Assembly: GCF_954871325.1 (NCBI RefSeq)
Contig: NC_088776.1
Location: 31,854,508 to 31,918,507 of the forward strand
Length of the DNA stretch: 64,000 nt
Reading direction: 5' to 3'
Source: Gordionus sp. m RMFG-2023
Taxonomy: Eukaryota > Nematomorpha > Gordioida > Chordodea > Parachordodidae
Part shown: positions 21,496-34,060 of the stretch, piece by piece
Layout of the letters: each line of letters opens with the position of its first letter
Numbering within the stretch: the first letter of the stretch is position 1
Position numbers and translations under genes: made by a program
Notes under the pieces: generated by a model
What the model saw: only the letters and a program-made list of their open reading frames with translations
Told to the model about the DNA's origin: nothing
Database searches by the model: none

Positions 21496-22763
21496 AAATT
21501 CAAAAACAAAAGGTATATTATATTCAAAAATGGCTATATAAATTATATATAATGGTAGATGCCAATTCCACCAAATTTCTGTATACATAGATATTATAAT
21601 GAATCAATTACTTATTATGTATGCTCAGAAGTCTTGCAAGAAAGAGGTACTCAAATATAATGTATTTAGTATATCTAAAGAGTGTACTCGTAGATAAAAT
21701 ATTTAAAAAATTATATATAAATAAATGAATTAAAGATCCAAATTGCTACCAGCAAAAATTCAGATCAATATCAACACAAATTTAATGTAGAAGAAAAATT
21801 TGTTTTAATATCGTCTAATATAAATTATTTTAAAAGATATATATAATATTGAATAAATTCTATTTATTATTTTATTATAAATTAACTGTGATAATTATTG
21901 TTAAGTCAAATATGTCAATAATATTAAAATATTCAATATATACTATGAATACATTAAATAAATTATATTAATTGTGTAAATAATATTAATTATTATATTA
22001 TAATAAAATAAAATCTTGCAATTTATTATTTACAAAAATTTATATTAATATAATTTACATATTTTTCTTTATATCTAATTTATTATTAAATATATAAATT
22101 ACTTTAAATATAATATTAAAATTGAAAATTATATTATACTATGTATTAGAATTATGTCTTTACTAATATCTACATTAATATAATTTATATTAATATAAAT
22201 ATGTATTTTTTAATATTATATTATTAATTTATATAAATATTTAATATTAGAATTATATATTTTCTAATATTTATATTAATAAAATTTTTTTTATATCAAA
22301 TTAATTTAATATTAAATAATTTACTTTAAATAGTAAAATCTGTAAAAGATAATTTTTTTAATATTTTTAAATCTCTCGCTTCAAACTAATAGGGGCCATT
22401 TTGACAGCCATTTTAGCTTATTTGCTTTTTTAACATATTTTAATAATAGTAATTGCGGACCGTAACCGAAAGCAATAAATCAATCAAAATTCTCATTACT
22501 CATTTTCTTTGTTATTTTTTATTTTCAATGTTATTTTTTAGCCTTTCGTATCATGCAGCCTTTCGACTTAGAGACCTTGCGATAAAACATTTTATAATTT
22601 TTTCAATATTATTTTTTTTATCAATTATTTTTTATTAATAAATAAATATTTATTATAATATAACATTTATATATCAACTAGCTGATAGCCGTCAAGAATG
22701 ATGGGAAATCAGAATTTTCTCCTTTAATGATGGCTGAATAATAAATTTTATCTTTATTTAATT
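21496..22763. other. Extremely AT-rich interval, no gene
   Basis: Nearly pure A/T from 21700 to 22350, made of ATTATATTAATATAAATT-type words. The short open frame at 22453-22638 is hydrophobic and unsupported. Confidence 0.5.
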
Positions 22764-23232
22764 ATGGATGAATCAGAAATTTTCCTATCTTATGAGATAT
22801 GATTTAGAGATTTATATTTATTTAGATAAGCGTTATCTAAAATTTTCCATTATTTTTGATAAAATATGTTTTTGAAGTATATATTTAGTAATTTTAATTT
22901 TAGTGCACAAAAAAAACTCTTTTAAAATAAATTTTTATTCATTTGTATTTGTAATTTATAATTTAAAAAATATATTCTGCTAGAAGAGTTTTGTAGGGCA
23001 AAGTTAGATCGAAAATAAGTTATGCAAAACTCGTCTAGCAAGAATGTATTTTTTAGATTATAAAATAGAAATGAATAAAAATTTACTTTAAAAGATTTTT
23101 ATAATTTACAATATATATACTTATTAACATATTTAAAAAAATAATGAAGAATTTTGGAATAACCCCTTATTCTAATAAATATAAATTTCTGAATAAACCT
23201 CATAAGATAGGAAAATTTCTGATTTAACCATC
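22764..23232. mobile_element. Palindromic MITE, ~470 bp
   Basis: The left arm ATGGATGAATCAGAAATTTT, then CCTATCTTATGAG, is mirrored by CTCATAAGATAGG, then AAAATTTCTGATTTAACCAT, on the right. Inner parts pair as well (CTGCTAGAAGAGTTTTG with CAAAACTCGTCTAGCA), with the turn near 23008. The whole segment could form one hairpin with arms of about 230 bp. It has no coding capacity. Confidence 0.8.
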
Positions 23233-24749
23233 TTCACATAAAGGTGAATTAATTCATGTTTGATAAGAAAATCACCCAAACCCATCCTAAGTTTCAAAAA
23301 TTTTGCCCAAGCCCTTATCCAAAAATTTAATTTATTGTTTTAAATGAAAATAAACAATGTTTCAGTGATACTGTGAAATCGAAATCCTAACCCCCTGATA
23401 AAATGGCTAGGCCATATTTCTTAATTTGATAGATTTCCATTTATTGATAATTTAAATCAGGCATCTTGACCTTGAGTATGTGAAATATTTATTAAAATAA
23501 AATCATCTGTAACATAAATTATCAATATCTTTAACGTCTTCTGGTAAGGTATCTTGGGTATTATATAAAATCATCACTATTAAAAATATTAAAAATAGAA
23601 TATATAATCTAGCATCGTATGAAAATTACTATTGGCTTAACATTTTATTGGACGAATAATTTTTAAAAGAATACTATTGGTGTTGAATATGTTGATCGAT
23701 GTTTATTTTATTATTTATTTTGGCAATTGATTTATTTTTTTATATATCAATTTGTATTTAAATTTAATCGGTCAAAATTTTATATTAACATTTTTTTATA
23801 CATCAATTTGTATTGGTTATTTTTTTTATTATTGTTTAAAAAAAAAGGATATATAAAGAGATAAAATAAATGTAATTCATCTTGGAAAATAAAAATGTAA
23901 TATATCATATAATAAAAATAAAAATGTAATATATCATATAATAAAATTTAAATTATGATTTAAAATAAAATGATAATCAATGAAAAATGTGTAATAATTA
24001 TATATGATAAAAGTGGAATTAACACAATTCCAACAATTGGCTAAATTTGACTTACGTTGTGACACGGCTTTTATATATAATATAGATATATATCATCATT
24101 AGACTGCACATTTAATGGTGATTCCGAATATATATAAATTTCTCACTTTCTTAATAAGAGTTTAAATAACCTTTTAATTATTTTCTAAAAGTGAATATTA
24201 TATATCATAAATACATCACTGTATAATTTAATGTTGATTCCGAATATATAAATTTCTGTTTTATTCAAAATTAACAGAAAATAGAATTAGTTAACTCTTT
24301 CAATTATTATCGAAAAGTAAATATTAGGTATTGAATTGATATATACATCATAAATAAAATTTAATAGTGATTCTGAAATATATATTTATTATGCTTAATT
24401 ATGATTATTGCTCAAATACTAGAAGTTTTTACCAAAATTATTTTATATTTATTCTTTTCCAGATCAATTTATTTTTCTAATAATCTTTATTTATATATAT
24501 TTAAAAAAAAAAAAAATATTTAAAAGATTAAGATATAAAAAAAATTTCTAAAAAATCCATTCATATTCTATAAAAAAAATAATATAAATATAAAATATTT
24601 AAGTTTAGTCTAATAATATAGAGGGGAAAAATAATAATAATATATTTTAAAAAAAAAGAAGAAAAAAAAGAGGAAGAAATCCATGTGTGTTGAACTAAGA
24701 GGGAAAAAAGAGTGTATCGAAGAAACACTTGTAGTTCCCTTTTAGGATT
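23233..24749. other. AT-rich interval, no gene
   Basis: Only low-complexity A/T, with small duplications such as AATAAAAATGTAATATATCA at 23888 and 23919, and a purine-rich tract at about 24650-24680. Confidence 0.5.
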
Positions 24750-25382
24750 TCAAATTAGATTTTTTGTTTGAGGGATAGACTCGTTTTTAAGCCCCGTCCT
24801 TATTGAAATTTTTCTACCCAATTGATTTAAAAATTTTAGGAATTGGGGACCGAGGTTTTCCAAAGCACTAAAAATTAGGGGAATAAAAATAAAAGAATTT
24901 AGAAGTGACCTATATTTATTGCATTTTTTTTTGGAGTTCCAAGAGGTCATTGTTTCTATTAGCCAGAAATGAGGTGACATATGAGACATCCCAGACAAGT
25001 CTTTTGCTGCCGAGCCAAGAGTTAAAGATATGCCATCTTCATTTAGGAGACCTAACAGCTCCAAACTATTATGTAGGACGGCCGAAATCAAAGATTTGCT
25101 GATCAATATATTTAGATTGTTATGTCGGGAAAAACGGCCACTGACTTTTAGGCAAGAGAAACAATGTCTAGAAAATGGATTAACTTGCTTATTGCAGGCA
25201 GCACAGATATCAACAGACGGGATATGATAGCCTAGCCTACGGCCAATAGCAATTTGAAACTCATCGCTTGTGAGTAGCATTTCCTTTTTTTCACTCGGAA
25301 TCGCGTCTAGCCATTCATGGCAGTTAGAATTTTTTTTGTGCTTCTGAGTAGTTGAAGGTAAGTTAGATCGGGACACAAACAA
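24750..25382 (-). pseudogene. C-terminal zinc-motif/nuclease-like domain of an unidentified retroelement protein
   Basis: A 210-codon open frame on the minus strand begins with HEWLDAIPSEKKEMLLTSDE, then FQIAIGRRLGYHIP. A zinc motif follows (CAACNKQVNPFSRHCFSC), then GRFSRHNNLNILISKSLISA, GLLNEDG, and ALENLGPQFLKFLNQLGRKI. This block order is known to me from the C-termini of RT-containing proteins in invertebrate genomes, where an RPDG...WDVTC segment follows LLNEDG and resembles a restriction-like nuclease core. That segment is not recognisable here, so the domain is probably dead. The first ATG is not the original start: related residues continue upstream to about 25570 past a stop. No RT was found next to it. 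Confidence 0.6.
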
Positions 25383-25570
25383 AGTTTTTTAATTGCACAT
25401 TGAAGCATGGGAACTAGAAAGCTCTATAAATGACTGGAAACTGGGTGCTCAGATCCTTGGAGAACTAGAGTAAGACAATATTGTTTGGCCGAAGTTAAAA
25501 GGGTCGTTCAACTCGATAAGCGAGGAAATAGAGTCGTTAAAGGATATCCGTAAAGAGAAAACAAGCAAGT
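25383..25570 (-). pseudogene. Upstream extension of the orphan retroelement domain
   Basis: In the same minus-strand frame, residues such as NFGQTILSYSSP and FIELSSSHASMC precede the open frame, separated by two stops. They resemble the stretch that normally precedes the LDAIP motif in this protein group. The element looks truncated above 25570. Confidence 0.4.
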
Positions 25571-26459
25571 GCCATTATAATTAGGGATGAAAATTAAAAT
25601 CCCCCTTGGTAAGCAGGCATGGATGCAGAAGACCAATTAAAATCAGAAAACTTTACTACTAAATGGAATTCTATAAAATGTTTAAATTTTAATTCAAAGG
25701 ACTTAAGGAGGGAATTATATTGGGTAGGGGATGATTTAAATATGTGCAAGAATTTAGGTAAGAAAAAACATTTTTTGGTGAGGAAAAAATAATTTTTTTT
25801 ACAATTTATATCGTTATATTTATTGGCATATTTACATTTGGCATATTTTTTTTACACATATTTTTTGACGATTTAAGAGCAAAATATGAACCTAATATAT
25901 AATGGATATTAAACGTAGTATATTATCATATATTTTAGAGTATAATATGCAAATTTATAAAGATAAAAGGTTGTAAAGATTTTTTAAAAATAAATAAATT
26001 GGTACACATGTAAACCTAAATTTAACTTGAGAAAGTTATTATGCAATATAAATATTGTAACACTGATTTTGGTTTATAGTCTAATAACATTTTCCCTTAT
26101 TTGTTTAATAATTTTATCAGGGATATCCCTGTAATTAATGTTTTTATTCAATTCTTATATCTTCTTTAATTTTCTGAAATTCATATTATAACTTGGCCCA
26201 TTTAATCAAAATGATAGCAATCATCGATTTTGTAGAAATTAAAATATGCTTGACATCTGATTAAATTAGCAAATGTATATTTCGACTCATAATCAACATC
26301 TTAGTAAAATTTATACGGCATGGCTTATGAGCATGAAAAATGATAACATTTCATTGCTGATAGATGTATGACTATTATCCATTAAAAGTTCGCAAAAATA
26401 AAAGGAAGACCATCAATTTTTTTTGAGAAAACTAACCTCGGTCACAAACGCGTTCGTTT
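25571..26459. other. AT-rich interval, no gene
   Basis: No supported reading frame or repeat was seen. Confidence 0.5.
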
Positions 26460-26932
26460 ATATTAATGTTGTAAAGTAATGTTTTTTGTTTAACGACGTC
26501 CGTTTTTTAAGGAAAAGTAATGCCATTCGTTACTTATTTCAAAGTTAACGAGTAACTCTTTCATTTTTTGAGTATTGCTAACACAAAATGTTACTTTTTC
26601 TTAAAAATATATTCTATTTTTCAAATTTAATTTATACCCTAAGCTTCCAAAAAAATATTGCCTAAGCCTCAAGATTTCGCTAATAGATATACAAACTTTG
26701 TGCGATCCAAATTTTTTAAGCTTGGGTAATATATTTTTGATAAAATATTGCAGTGACGAATCCATAGAAGCAAGGGAAGCTCTTACAAAATTCTTAAATA
26801 AACTTAATTTAATCTTTATACTATGCTAAAAAACGAAACTGACTTTGTTAAAAAAAATTAATATAATTTTTATAACGTTAAAAAGATTTAAATTATTTTT
26901 ACTATGTTAGGAATAATTACTATTATTTTTAC

Positions 26933-29385
26933 CAGGTATGCGAACCCGGGAAATTTTTGCCCGGGTCCGGTTCGGTTTAAGATAAAAAATAAGTGGGCTC
27001 GGTTTAGAGATATTTTTGAACCCGGATTTGGTCCCGGATTCAGCTAGAGTGTAAGAATTTTTGAATTGATAAAAAAAAAATTATATATTTAAATCATAAT
27101 GAAAAAAACTAGACATAAATTTGGTATAAAAAAATTAATTTTTTATTTTATTTATAGGAAAAATATAGTTAAAAATATAAAGCATAGTTATGTATTAATT
27201 TTAAAAATTTTATTTAGACGTATTAGCATATATCTTCCAAGAGTTGTTCACTCGTTCTCGATCTATGTGGTGTAAGAATGAATTTCAAATGTGAAAAAGA
27301 TCCACTTGCCCTACTAAAATAGTGATTTTAATTAAGGATTTGAACATATTAAATATATTTATGTGAAAATATAAATCTTGGGTTACAGGAACAGTAAATA
27401 AGATTTTGGATAAAATATATAAATCAGGGTGCTCCGGCTTAGCACACTCCTTAAAATGCAAAATATTTTCATTCTTATATAATCTTTCAAAATTGAACAA
27501 TCCAGTAATTATAGTTCCAATACTTTTCTCTGTTATAGTTGGCCCTCTTGTAATTACTTTCTTCTGCCTTGGTTTAAATTTTTTTCTAGTTCAATGCAGC
27601 ATTTTAACCATTCTGCATAAAAATCTGTCAATGTTAACAGTTCAGATTGGAATCGTTTGGCTGCGATTTTTAGTGATTTTAAAATTTAAACAATCGTTAT
27701 TATCTGTTTCCAATCTTCAGTCAATAAATAATTAGATTGCCCTGAAAAGTAATCTTCAGCCTTTCTAACATATCATGGGTTGAATGCCATCGGTGGCAAT
27801 CTAACACAGGCTTAAAGAGTTTCATATTTTCCAATAACTTTGATAAGTTAAATGCCTTAATTTTAAACTCCTAGCTTTTGCAAGAGTATCCACAACGGGT
27901 GATAATTTTATTGCATCTTGAAGTGCAAGCTGAAGTGTATGAGCTGCACAACGTACACTATAAATCGTATAGAATAATATAGTTGATAAAAAAAGTATTT
28001 GTATATCATTGATACACTATTTATATACTCACATCCATATTTTCATCATCTGCTGATTCCTAATATCATAATCAATTTCAGACTGCAAAAGCTTTAGAGT
28101 TTGATAAATTTGCAGTCAGAAGCAATTGTATATATTTGTTCAATATTATTTTTAAATTATTGTAAAGTTTTTAGTATATTCTCTTTTATATATTTTCCTG
28201 TACTTCTTTCTTCAGCTCTACAATTCCAGGAGTTCTCAATATTATAATGGACTTTATAAATTGACCTGTATAGTGGTTGAACTACATCAACTTTTAAACT
28301 TATTAGTTTTCCTTCTACTTCTCTTGATATTTTGTCTAATGAATTGGGCTAGTTCTATCAATAGTTCAGGATAAAATTTCTTTGTTAATAACTAAATTGA
28401 GCCGAGATTAAGTGGATTTATGATCCTTGAAATCCAAAATCTTCAATTGATAGAGGCCGAAGTTCAATGATAGAACTCATCATAATTAGATGTTAAATTT
28501 ATATTTAGAGTTTTTTTTGGAAAAGGTTTCTATATTAATGTTGGATTTTTTTGCAACTTCCTAATATTTTTTTTTTTTGTTAAAAACAACTTTATATAGT
28601 TTATTATCAATATAAGGTATAATAATTTAAATTTTCATTATAATAAATTTTAATATTGTTTTTTCATTTAAATAATTTAGATATTCATTGTTGTGATTTC
28701 TTTCCAGATGTCATTCTAAATTTGACAAAACTGATATTTTTAATTTGCAATATGAGCATACGGATTTATTTTTTATTGTATCAAGAGTAAAATGCTTCTC
28801 AAATATGATTTTATCTTTCTTAAATCTATATAATAAAATGATGAACTTTCAAATAAAAGAGTTAAAGAGAATAAATTTTTAAATAGCAATGATTTCATAG
28901 AATTAAAAACAGATATATAAATTTAATTTCATTTATAATATGATTTCATTAATATATGGTAAAAATTAATCTGAATAAAATATAAATGATTAGCATATAT
29001 AAATTATAATTGAGAATAAGTTAAAAATTAATAATAAATGAATTTAATTGTTTAAAATTTATTAACACTCTGAGAATAAATTTAAAAAATTTTAAAAATG
29101 TGTAAATGAATTAAGGTTTAAAATTTATTAGCACTTCACTTAATTGGAAATTTGAAAATATTATAAAATCTCAATTAAATTTTTAATATTATATTTACAA
29201 TTATACAAATATCTTAAGATTTTAAACAATACACTGAACCCGGTTGAACCCTGGTTCGGAAAAATTATCGGGTTCGGTTCGTAGTTTTAAAACTTTATAA
29301 ACGGGGTTTAGGTTTGGTTAGGGTTCAGATTTTTCCCAAAAACGCAAGTTTTAATCTCCGGGTTCTGATTAGGTTCGAATCCCTG
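26933..29385 (-). mobile_element. hAT transposon, minus strand
   Basis: The left end is CAGGTATGCGAACCCGGG and the right end GGTTCGAATCCCTG, a degenerate inverted repeat of the CAGGGAT-CGAACC type. Flanks ATTTTTAC and AATTTTAG match at 6 of 8 positions, consistent with a decayed 8-bp duplication. Subterminal GAACCCGG boxes occur at both ends. The transposase remnant is closely related to that of the 14070-16265 hAT but lies on the opposite strand. Confidence 0.8.
27235..28000 (-). pseudogene. hAT transposase remnant
   Basis: From N to C on the minus strand: VRCAAHTLQLALQDAIKL (C-x2-H motif, about 27950-27900), LDCHRWHSTHDMLERL (RW motif, about 27820-27770), ECAKPEHPDLYILSKILFTV leading into VPVTQ, and after an intron-like gap HLKFILTPHRSRTSEQLLED. 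These are successive hAT transposase blocks, with frame changes between them. The first catalytic region is only poorly visible upstream. The gap before the last block sits at the same place as the proven-frame intron at 15902-15943. Confidence 0.75.
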
Positions 29386-29855
29386 AATTTTAGGGCATGA
29401 TTTCAGAAATCCAGTTAAATCAAACATAGAATTCTTTTTGAAGAAATTTAAATGCAAAAGAAAATATTGAAGACAATGAAATACTTGAATTTTTAATATG
29501 TACCGATTTGATGAAAATTTTTAAAGAGTTTTTTCAATTATGCAAAATCATCTTCTTTGGCTTCAACAATAGCAAGTGCAGAACGGGTTTTTTCATCTTT
29601 AAAAAGAATAAAATCTTAGCAGAAACAGGATGAGTCAAAATCGATTATCGAATCTATCTATGACTTCGAAAATTAAACCTAACAATAACTTTTATAATTC
29701 ATTTTACTCAAAAACAAGGCGAATTACACTTATTTATAAATCTTAATTTTTTGTTTGACTAATTGCTTTCCTAGTAGGAAACTTGACTCTTCGTTACTGA
29801 AATTTTGAGTTCGCCATTTTTAAAACCAGCTAAAATCAAGCCGTTTTGCAACACT

Positions 29856-30783
29856 AGTGAGAAATGCTACCTCTGAAAATATATTAATAAGTTAGTCCTT
29901 CTTAATATACATAGAGAGTAACACCATGCACTGATAAAATCATTGAAAAATTAGCTAAATCCTAAAAATCGAATTTCACATGATAAATTTATAATAATAC
30001 TTATTAATTACATTTTATCCCATTTTTTTAAACATGAATACTTTGCAAGATTCTTATCAATATTTTTGTGCATTGATCTATACTTCATACATTTTTAAAA
30101 TATAATTTAAATTTATATCAAATTTTAAATGCTTTAAAAATTTATATTTTACAAAGTTTCTTGTCGAGACATTTATTTTTTAGCATACACATTTATATAT
30201 AATGAATAATTTTTATTTGAATTTGTATATTAGAAATTTTCAATAAGTCACTAGTTCTCATACATTTCTGAAACTTAAGATATTTATAAATAATTCCTAG
30301 AATAATTTAAAAAATATTTAATTACCTTCCTTCATAGTAATTTTATGCACTTCTGCCTAGAAACTACAAAATTTGATATCAATTGGAATGAATTTTTCAG
30401 CTTGTTGAAACAATCAATATATAGATAGTATTTCTGTAGAACATATATACATCTCTTTATTTTTGTTGGGTTTCACATCGTGTTAGTAGGGCGAAAGTGA
30501 TGGTATCAATTTTTTACCTGCTTATTTAATGTAGCCTATTGTATGAGATATATTTTTCCATGAAAAGCTAAGCTTCTTGTATTTAAGATATTCTTATTTA
30601 GAAAAAAATATAATTATTTTATATCTTGTATAATTTAAATGTTTTAATAAGATGTTTCTAACTGTATCCAATATATATTCTAATAAAGAAACTATATAAA
30701 AGGTCTGCAAATGGCAAAATTTTTAAGCCTGACCTGGTTAAAATTAGTTTTTGCCCGATTTCCAAATCTGTACCTGGCCCAGC
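29856..30783. other. AT-rich interval, no gene
   Basis: No supported gene. Near 30710-30780 a GACCTGG...TACCTGGCCC stretch looks like an old transposon end that carries the next element. Confidence 0.4.
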
Positions 30784-31335
30784 CAGCGTCTACATGAGCG
30801 GGAGGGGTAGGAACAGTTTGCATCCTATTTATTTGAAGGGGATAGGCTGTTAATGGGGGTAAGGGGTAGGCTGCTTTAATGGTGGTAAGATTAACTTTTT
30901 GGTTATCTATTAAATTTTGAGATGAAATAGGACAAAATTTATTGCTGTAAAAATTAATACTTTTATAATAGAATTATTATAATGCAATTCATCGAAATAA
31001 TCTACACATTGTTTTCCAAATAAAACTTTCTGCTATCATTTCAGCAAGCTCATAATGCCATAATAAGTAATTCATTGTAAATAATGGAGATTTTAATTGA
31101 ATTAATTATCTAAAAAATAAATTCTTTACATTCACAAAATATCGATAGTTGGTAGTAGAGAAAGATTAATTTAAGTTATCCTTTATAAATTCTCTGAAAA
31201 GAGTATCAATATATTTAAAAGGTAAAAATAATAATAGGGAGACACCGCCGCCGAAGGCGCGGATTTTTTATGGGGGCAGGCAAAGGTTTTTGAAGGGGGT
31301 TTGCATCCAGTGAAAATCCTGTCATGTAGATGCTG
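30784..31335. mobile_element. Nonautonomous TIR element, 552 bp, 8-bp target duplication
   Basis: The left end CAGCGTCTACATGA and the right end TCATGTAGATGCTG are inverted. Flanks GGCCCAGC (30776-30783) and GGCCAAGC (31336-31343) match at 7 of 8 positions. The interior has G-rich boxes (GGGGGTAAGGGGTAGG). The TIR and the adjoining GATTTTC box relate it to the elements at 32489 and 61577. An 8-bp duplication fits hAT. Confidence 0.8.
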
Positions 31336-32702
31336 GGCCAAGCACAGTTCCAATTTTTTTATTATTATTAGCCAGAAAGATATCTAATGATGAGGATTTC
31401 GGTTTCATGATTTTCCTATTATAAAACAAAATGTAGGAAAAGGAAATGGTATTGTTGAATTATCATAGTAGCAGGTCATTTAATCATAATTATAAACAAA
31501 ATAAAAAATAATACTATTTAAACAATAATTTTTTTTTATATTCACTTTTAAGTCTGCGGGGATCTCTACTTTTTGTTTTTTCGCCCAGTCCAAATAAAAA
31601 TATTTCAGACATTATAAGTGTTGTTAAAGTAACGCGTTACCTTTTCAATAGCGGTAGCTTTAGCGCGTTACTTTAAAAAAAAGAAAGTAGCGAAATAGCG
31701 CAATTTTATATAATAAATATACAAAAAAAACTTAAAATATATTTATTTAATTCTAAAATCATATTTTTTTTAATTTAATTTTGAAATTATATTTAAAAAT
31801 CTACAATAAACCTAGTTTTCAAAATAATTTAAAATGTCGACGATAGAGATTGATATTGGAAATAATTTCGCTACAGTCATATCAGCAAATTAATTTCCGT
31901 GGAATATCATAATATTGAATTTCCTTCCTGAATTCGCAAAATATTTGAGGTAAGAAAAATTAACAAAGGATATAAATTTCATTGCAAGATGCACCGGAAG
32001 GTTTTATCATCAAACAAGACTAGTAGTTTCAACGAGGAAACATTTAAAAGTAATATATCAAACAAATTTGGTTCCCATTAATTCGCAAAAAAAATTGGAA
32101 TCTCGCTTATATCTCCTAGAAAATTTTTAAATAAATGTTAAAAAGTAAACACTTGTATTTAAATTGAGTTTTTGAAAGCCAAAATATTCCCAAATGTTGT
32201 TACTTCTGGGAATAATGATATTTCTTCCAATTTTAGCGATTTTTTGAAAACTCAATTTAAATACGAGTGTTGTTCCTAACATCTATTAATATTATATAGT
32301 ACTTTTAAAATTTTCAAGGAGATAAAAGCTGATTCCAACATTTTAGCGGTTTAGTCAGTGTAGCCAAATCCTTAATCTTTAAAATAAAATTTGAATCAAA
32401 GCTGTATCTATCATATTTTGTGAGCTAGGTGAGTTAATGTGAAAGTTGATTTACTATCCTAGTCCAAACATGGTATGTTACAACTGGCCAGTGGCGAAGC
32501 TACAGGAGTGGTTTTCGGGTTTGGACCCCTCCCAGAGCAAAAATATTTTTTAGATTTTACGTTCAAAAGGCTTAAAAGTGATTTTATATCTATTATATTT
32601 TTCTGGTTTTGATGTTTGTGGAAGGATATTATATTACTATTGAAATTATTCTGGATAGTATTATTATAAAGTCATTGAGAATAATCTACTAAATTATAAT
32701 AA

Positions 32703-32912
32703 CTAGTGTTGTTAAACGGCTAAGCCGAGTCGACTTAGCTACGACTCGAGCCTAGTTTCTAGTCGATAAATCAGCTCAGACTCGAGTCGACTAAATGAGC
32801 CTCATTAGTCGGCTCATTTAGTCGGCTCGCTTAGTTAGCTCACTTAGTCGGCTCGCTTAGTCGGCACATTTAGTCGGCTCGCTTAGTCGGCTCACTTAGT
32901 CGACTCAGAGGT
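32703..32912. repeat. TCGGCTC/TTAGTCG short tandem repeats at a hAT-like end
   Basis: AGTGTTGTTAAACGGC starts a GC-richer block in which TTAGTCGGCTCRCT-like 15-bp words repeat about eight times. The start resembles a hAT end, and the repeats resemble transposase-binding subterminal motifs. The opposite end was not found. Confidence 0.6.
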
Positions 32913-33339
32913 TAGCTTGAGTTTAATTTAAATTTAGAGCCAAAATTTATTTTTATGTTATTGAGATATTTTAAATAATAATGTAGAATTTTATTTATTT
33001 ATTTTTAGTGAAATAATTTATTTTATTTATATTTAATGTTTATATTTTATTATTATCAAACAAAAAATTTTTTTTAATTTTATTTCAAATATGTTTTGAT
33101 CGATCTTATAATAAAAATGGATTTATTTATTTTATTTTTTTTAAATAAAAAAAAATTCATATTTTCGAGCTAAAAATTTTAAGCAAAAAATAATTTTTGA
33201 AATACAAAAATATTTTTGAAACATATTTTGTTGATTTTTTTATAAATTTTTAAATCTTTTTTAAGAAATACTTTTGTTAATTTTATCATAAATAAATAAT
33301 CTTTTAGGTCAAATCTTCTATAGTTTTTTTTATATTATT

Positions 33340-33535
33340 TTTATAAATATATCTATATTTTAAGTTTATTATTAGAGGTGGTTTTTTCTAAATATTTTTT
33401 TAATAAATATATTTATATTTTAAGAATATTAAAAGAGGTGGTTTTTCTTTTTCTAAATAATTTTTTTTTAAAATATATCTATATTTTAAGTATATTAAAA
33501 GAGGTGGTTTTTCTAAATTATTTTTTTATTAATAT
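33340..33535. repeat. Three tandem ~65-bp repeats
   Basis: The unit AAATATATCTATATTTTAAG, then TATATTAAAAGAGGTGGTTT, then TTCTAAAT recurs three times. It produces a spurious hydrophobic open frame. Confidence 0.75.
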
Positions 33536-33654
33536 TTATATCAAACTTTTTTTTAATGCGACAATTGTCATATGCGTTATTTTTTAAGATTTTTGAAATT
33601 TTTGGACACAAAAGGGTTACAATATAATTTATATTGTAAAGATATTATATTATA

Positions 33655-34060
33655 AATTCAATGAAGATGTTCCCTGGAAAAATGATAATTATCATAATAG
33701 GTAGGTATATTTTTGAACATATAAGATTTTTTTGTGACGCTAATGGGCAAAAATATGTTTCTTTAACAGGTAAAATTTAATGTAGATGTACCCTAGATAA
33801 ATGACAATTGTCATAATAGTTATTTTTATTTTAAATTTTTTTGACGTAAATAGGCTAAAATAAGTACTGCTAACATGTCTAAATAAAACTTCAGTGAAGA
33901 TGTACCCTAGAAAAGTAACAATTGTCATAATCGTTGTTTTTAAAGTTTTTCGAATTTTTTTGACGTAAATGGGTTAAAATAAGCATTGCTAACATGTTTA
34001 AATAAAATTTTAGTGAAGATGTACCACAGATAAATGACAATTGTCATAATCGATTATTGA
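33655..34060. repeat. Four tandem ~115-bp repeats with a TGACAATTGTCA palindrome
   Basis: The unit GTGAAGATGTACCCTAGATA, then AATGACAATTGTCATAATCG, then TTTTTTGACGTAAATGGG, then GCTAACATGTTTAAATAAAA recurs at about 33660, 33780, 33893 and 34012. The 12-bp palindrome marks three of the four copies; the first carries a variant. Confidence 0.8.

Larger units (their letters stand above)
26460..29855. mobile_element. Possible older hAT-like element surrounding the 26933-29385 hAT
   Basis: TTAATGTTGTAAAGTAATG at 26463 and GCAACACTA at 29847-29855 look like opposite ends of a hAT with a TAGTGTTG-type inverted repeat. Words such as AACGAGTAACTCTTTC inside are typical of such ends. No target duplication was found. 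Confidence 0.35.

Noticed and set aside
22453-22638. 61-codon hydrophobic frame
   Set aside because: Composition follows T-rich DNA; no start context, neighbour or conservation.
29371-29385. GGTTCGAATCC, resembling a tRNA B box
   Set aside because: It is the inverted-repeat end of the hAT at 26933-29385; no A box or cloverleaf is nearby.
33378-33587. 69-codon hydrophobic frame
   Set aside because: Product of the ~65-bp tandem repeats.
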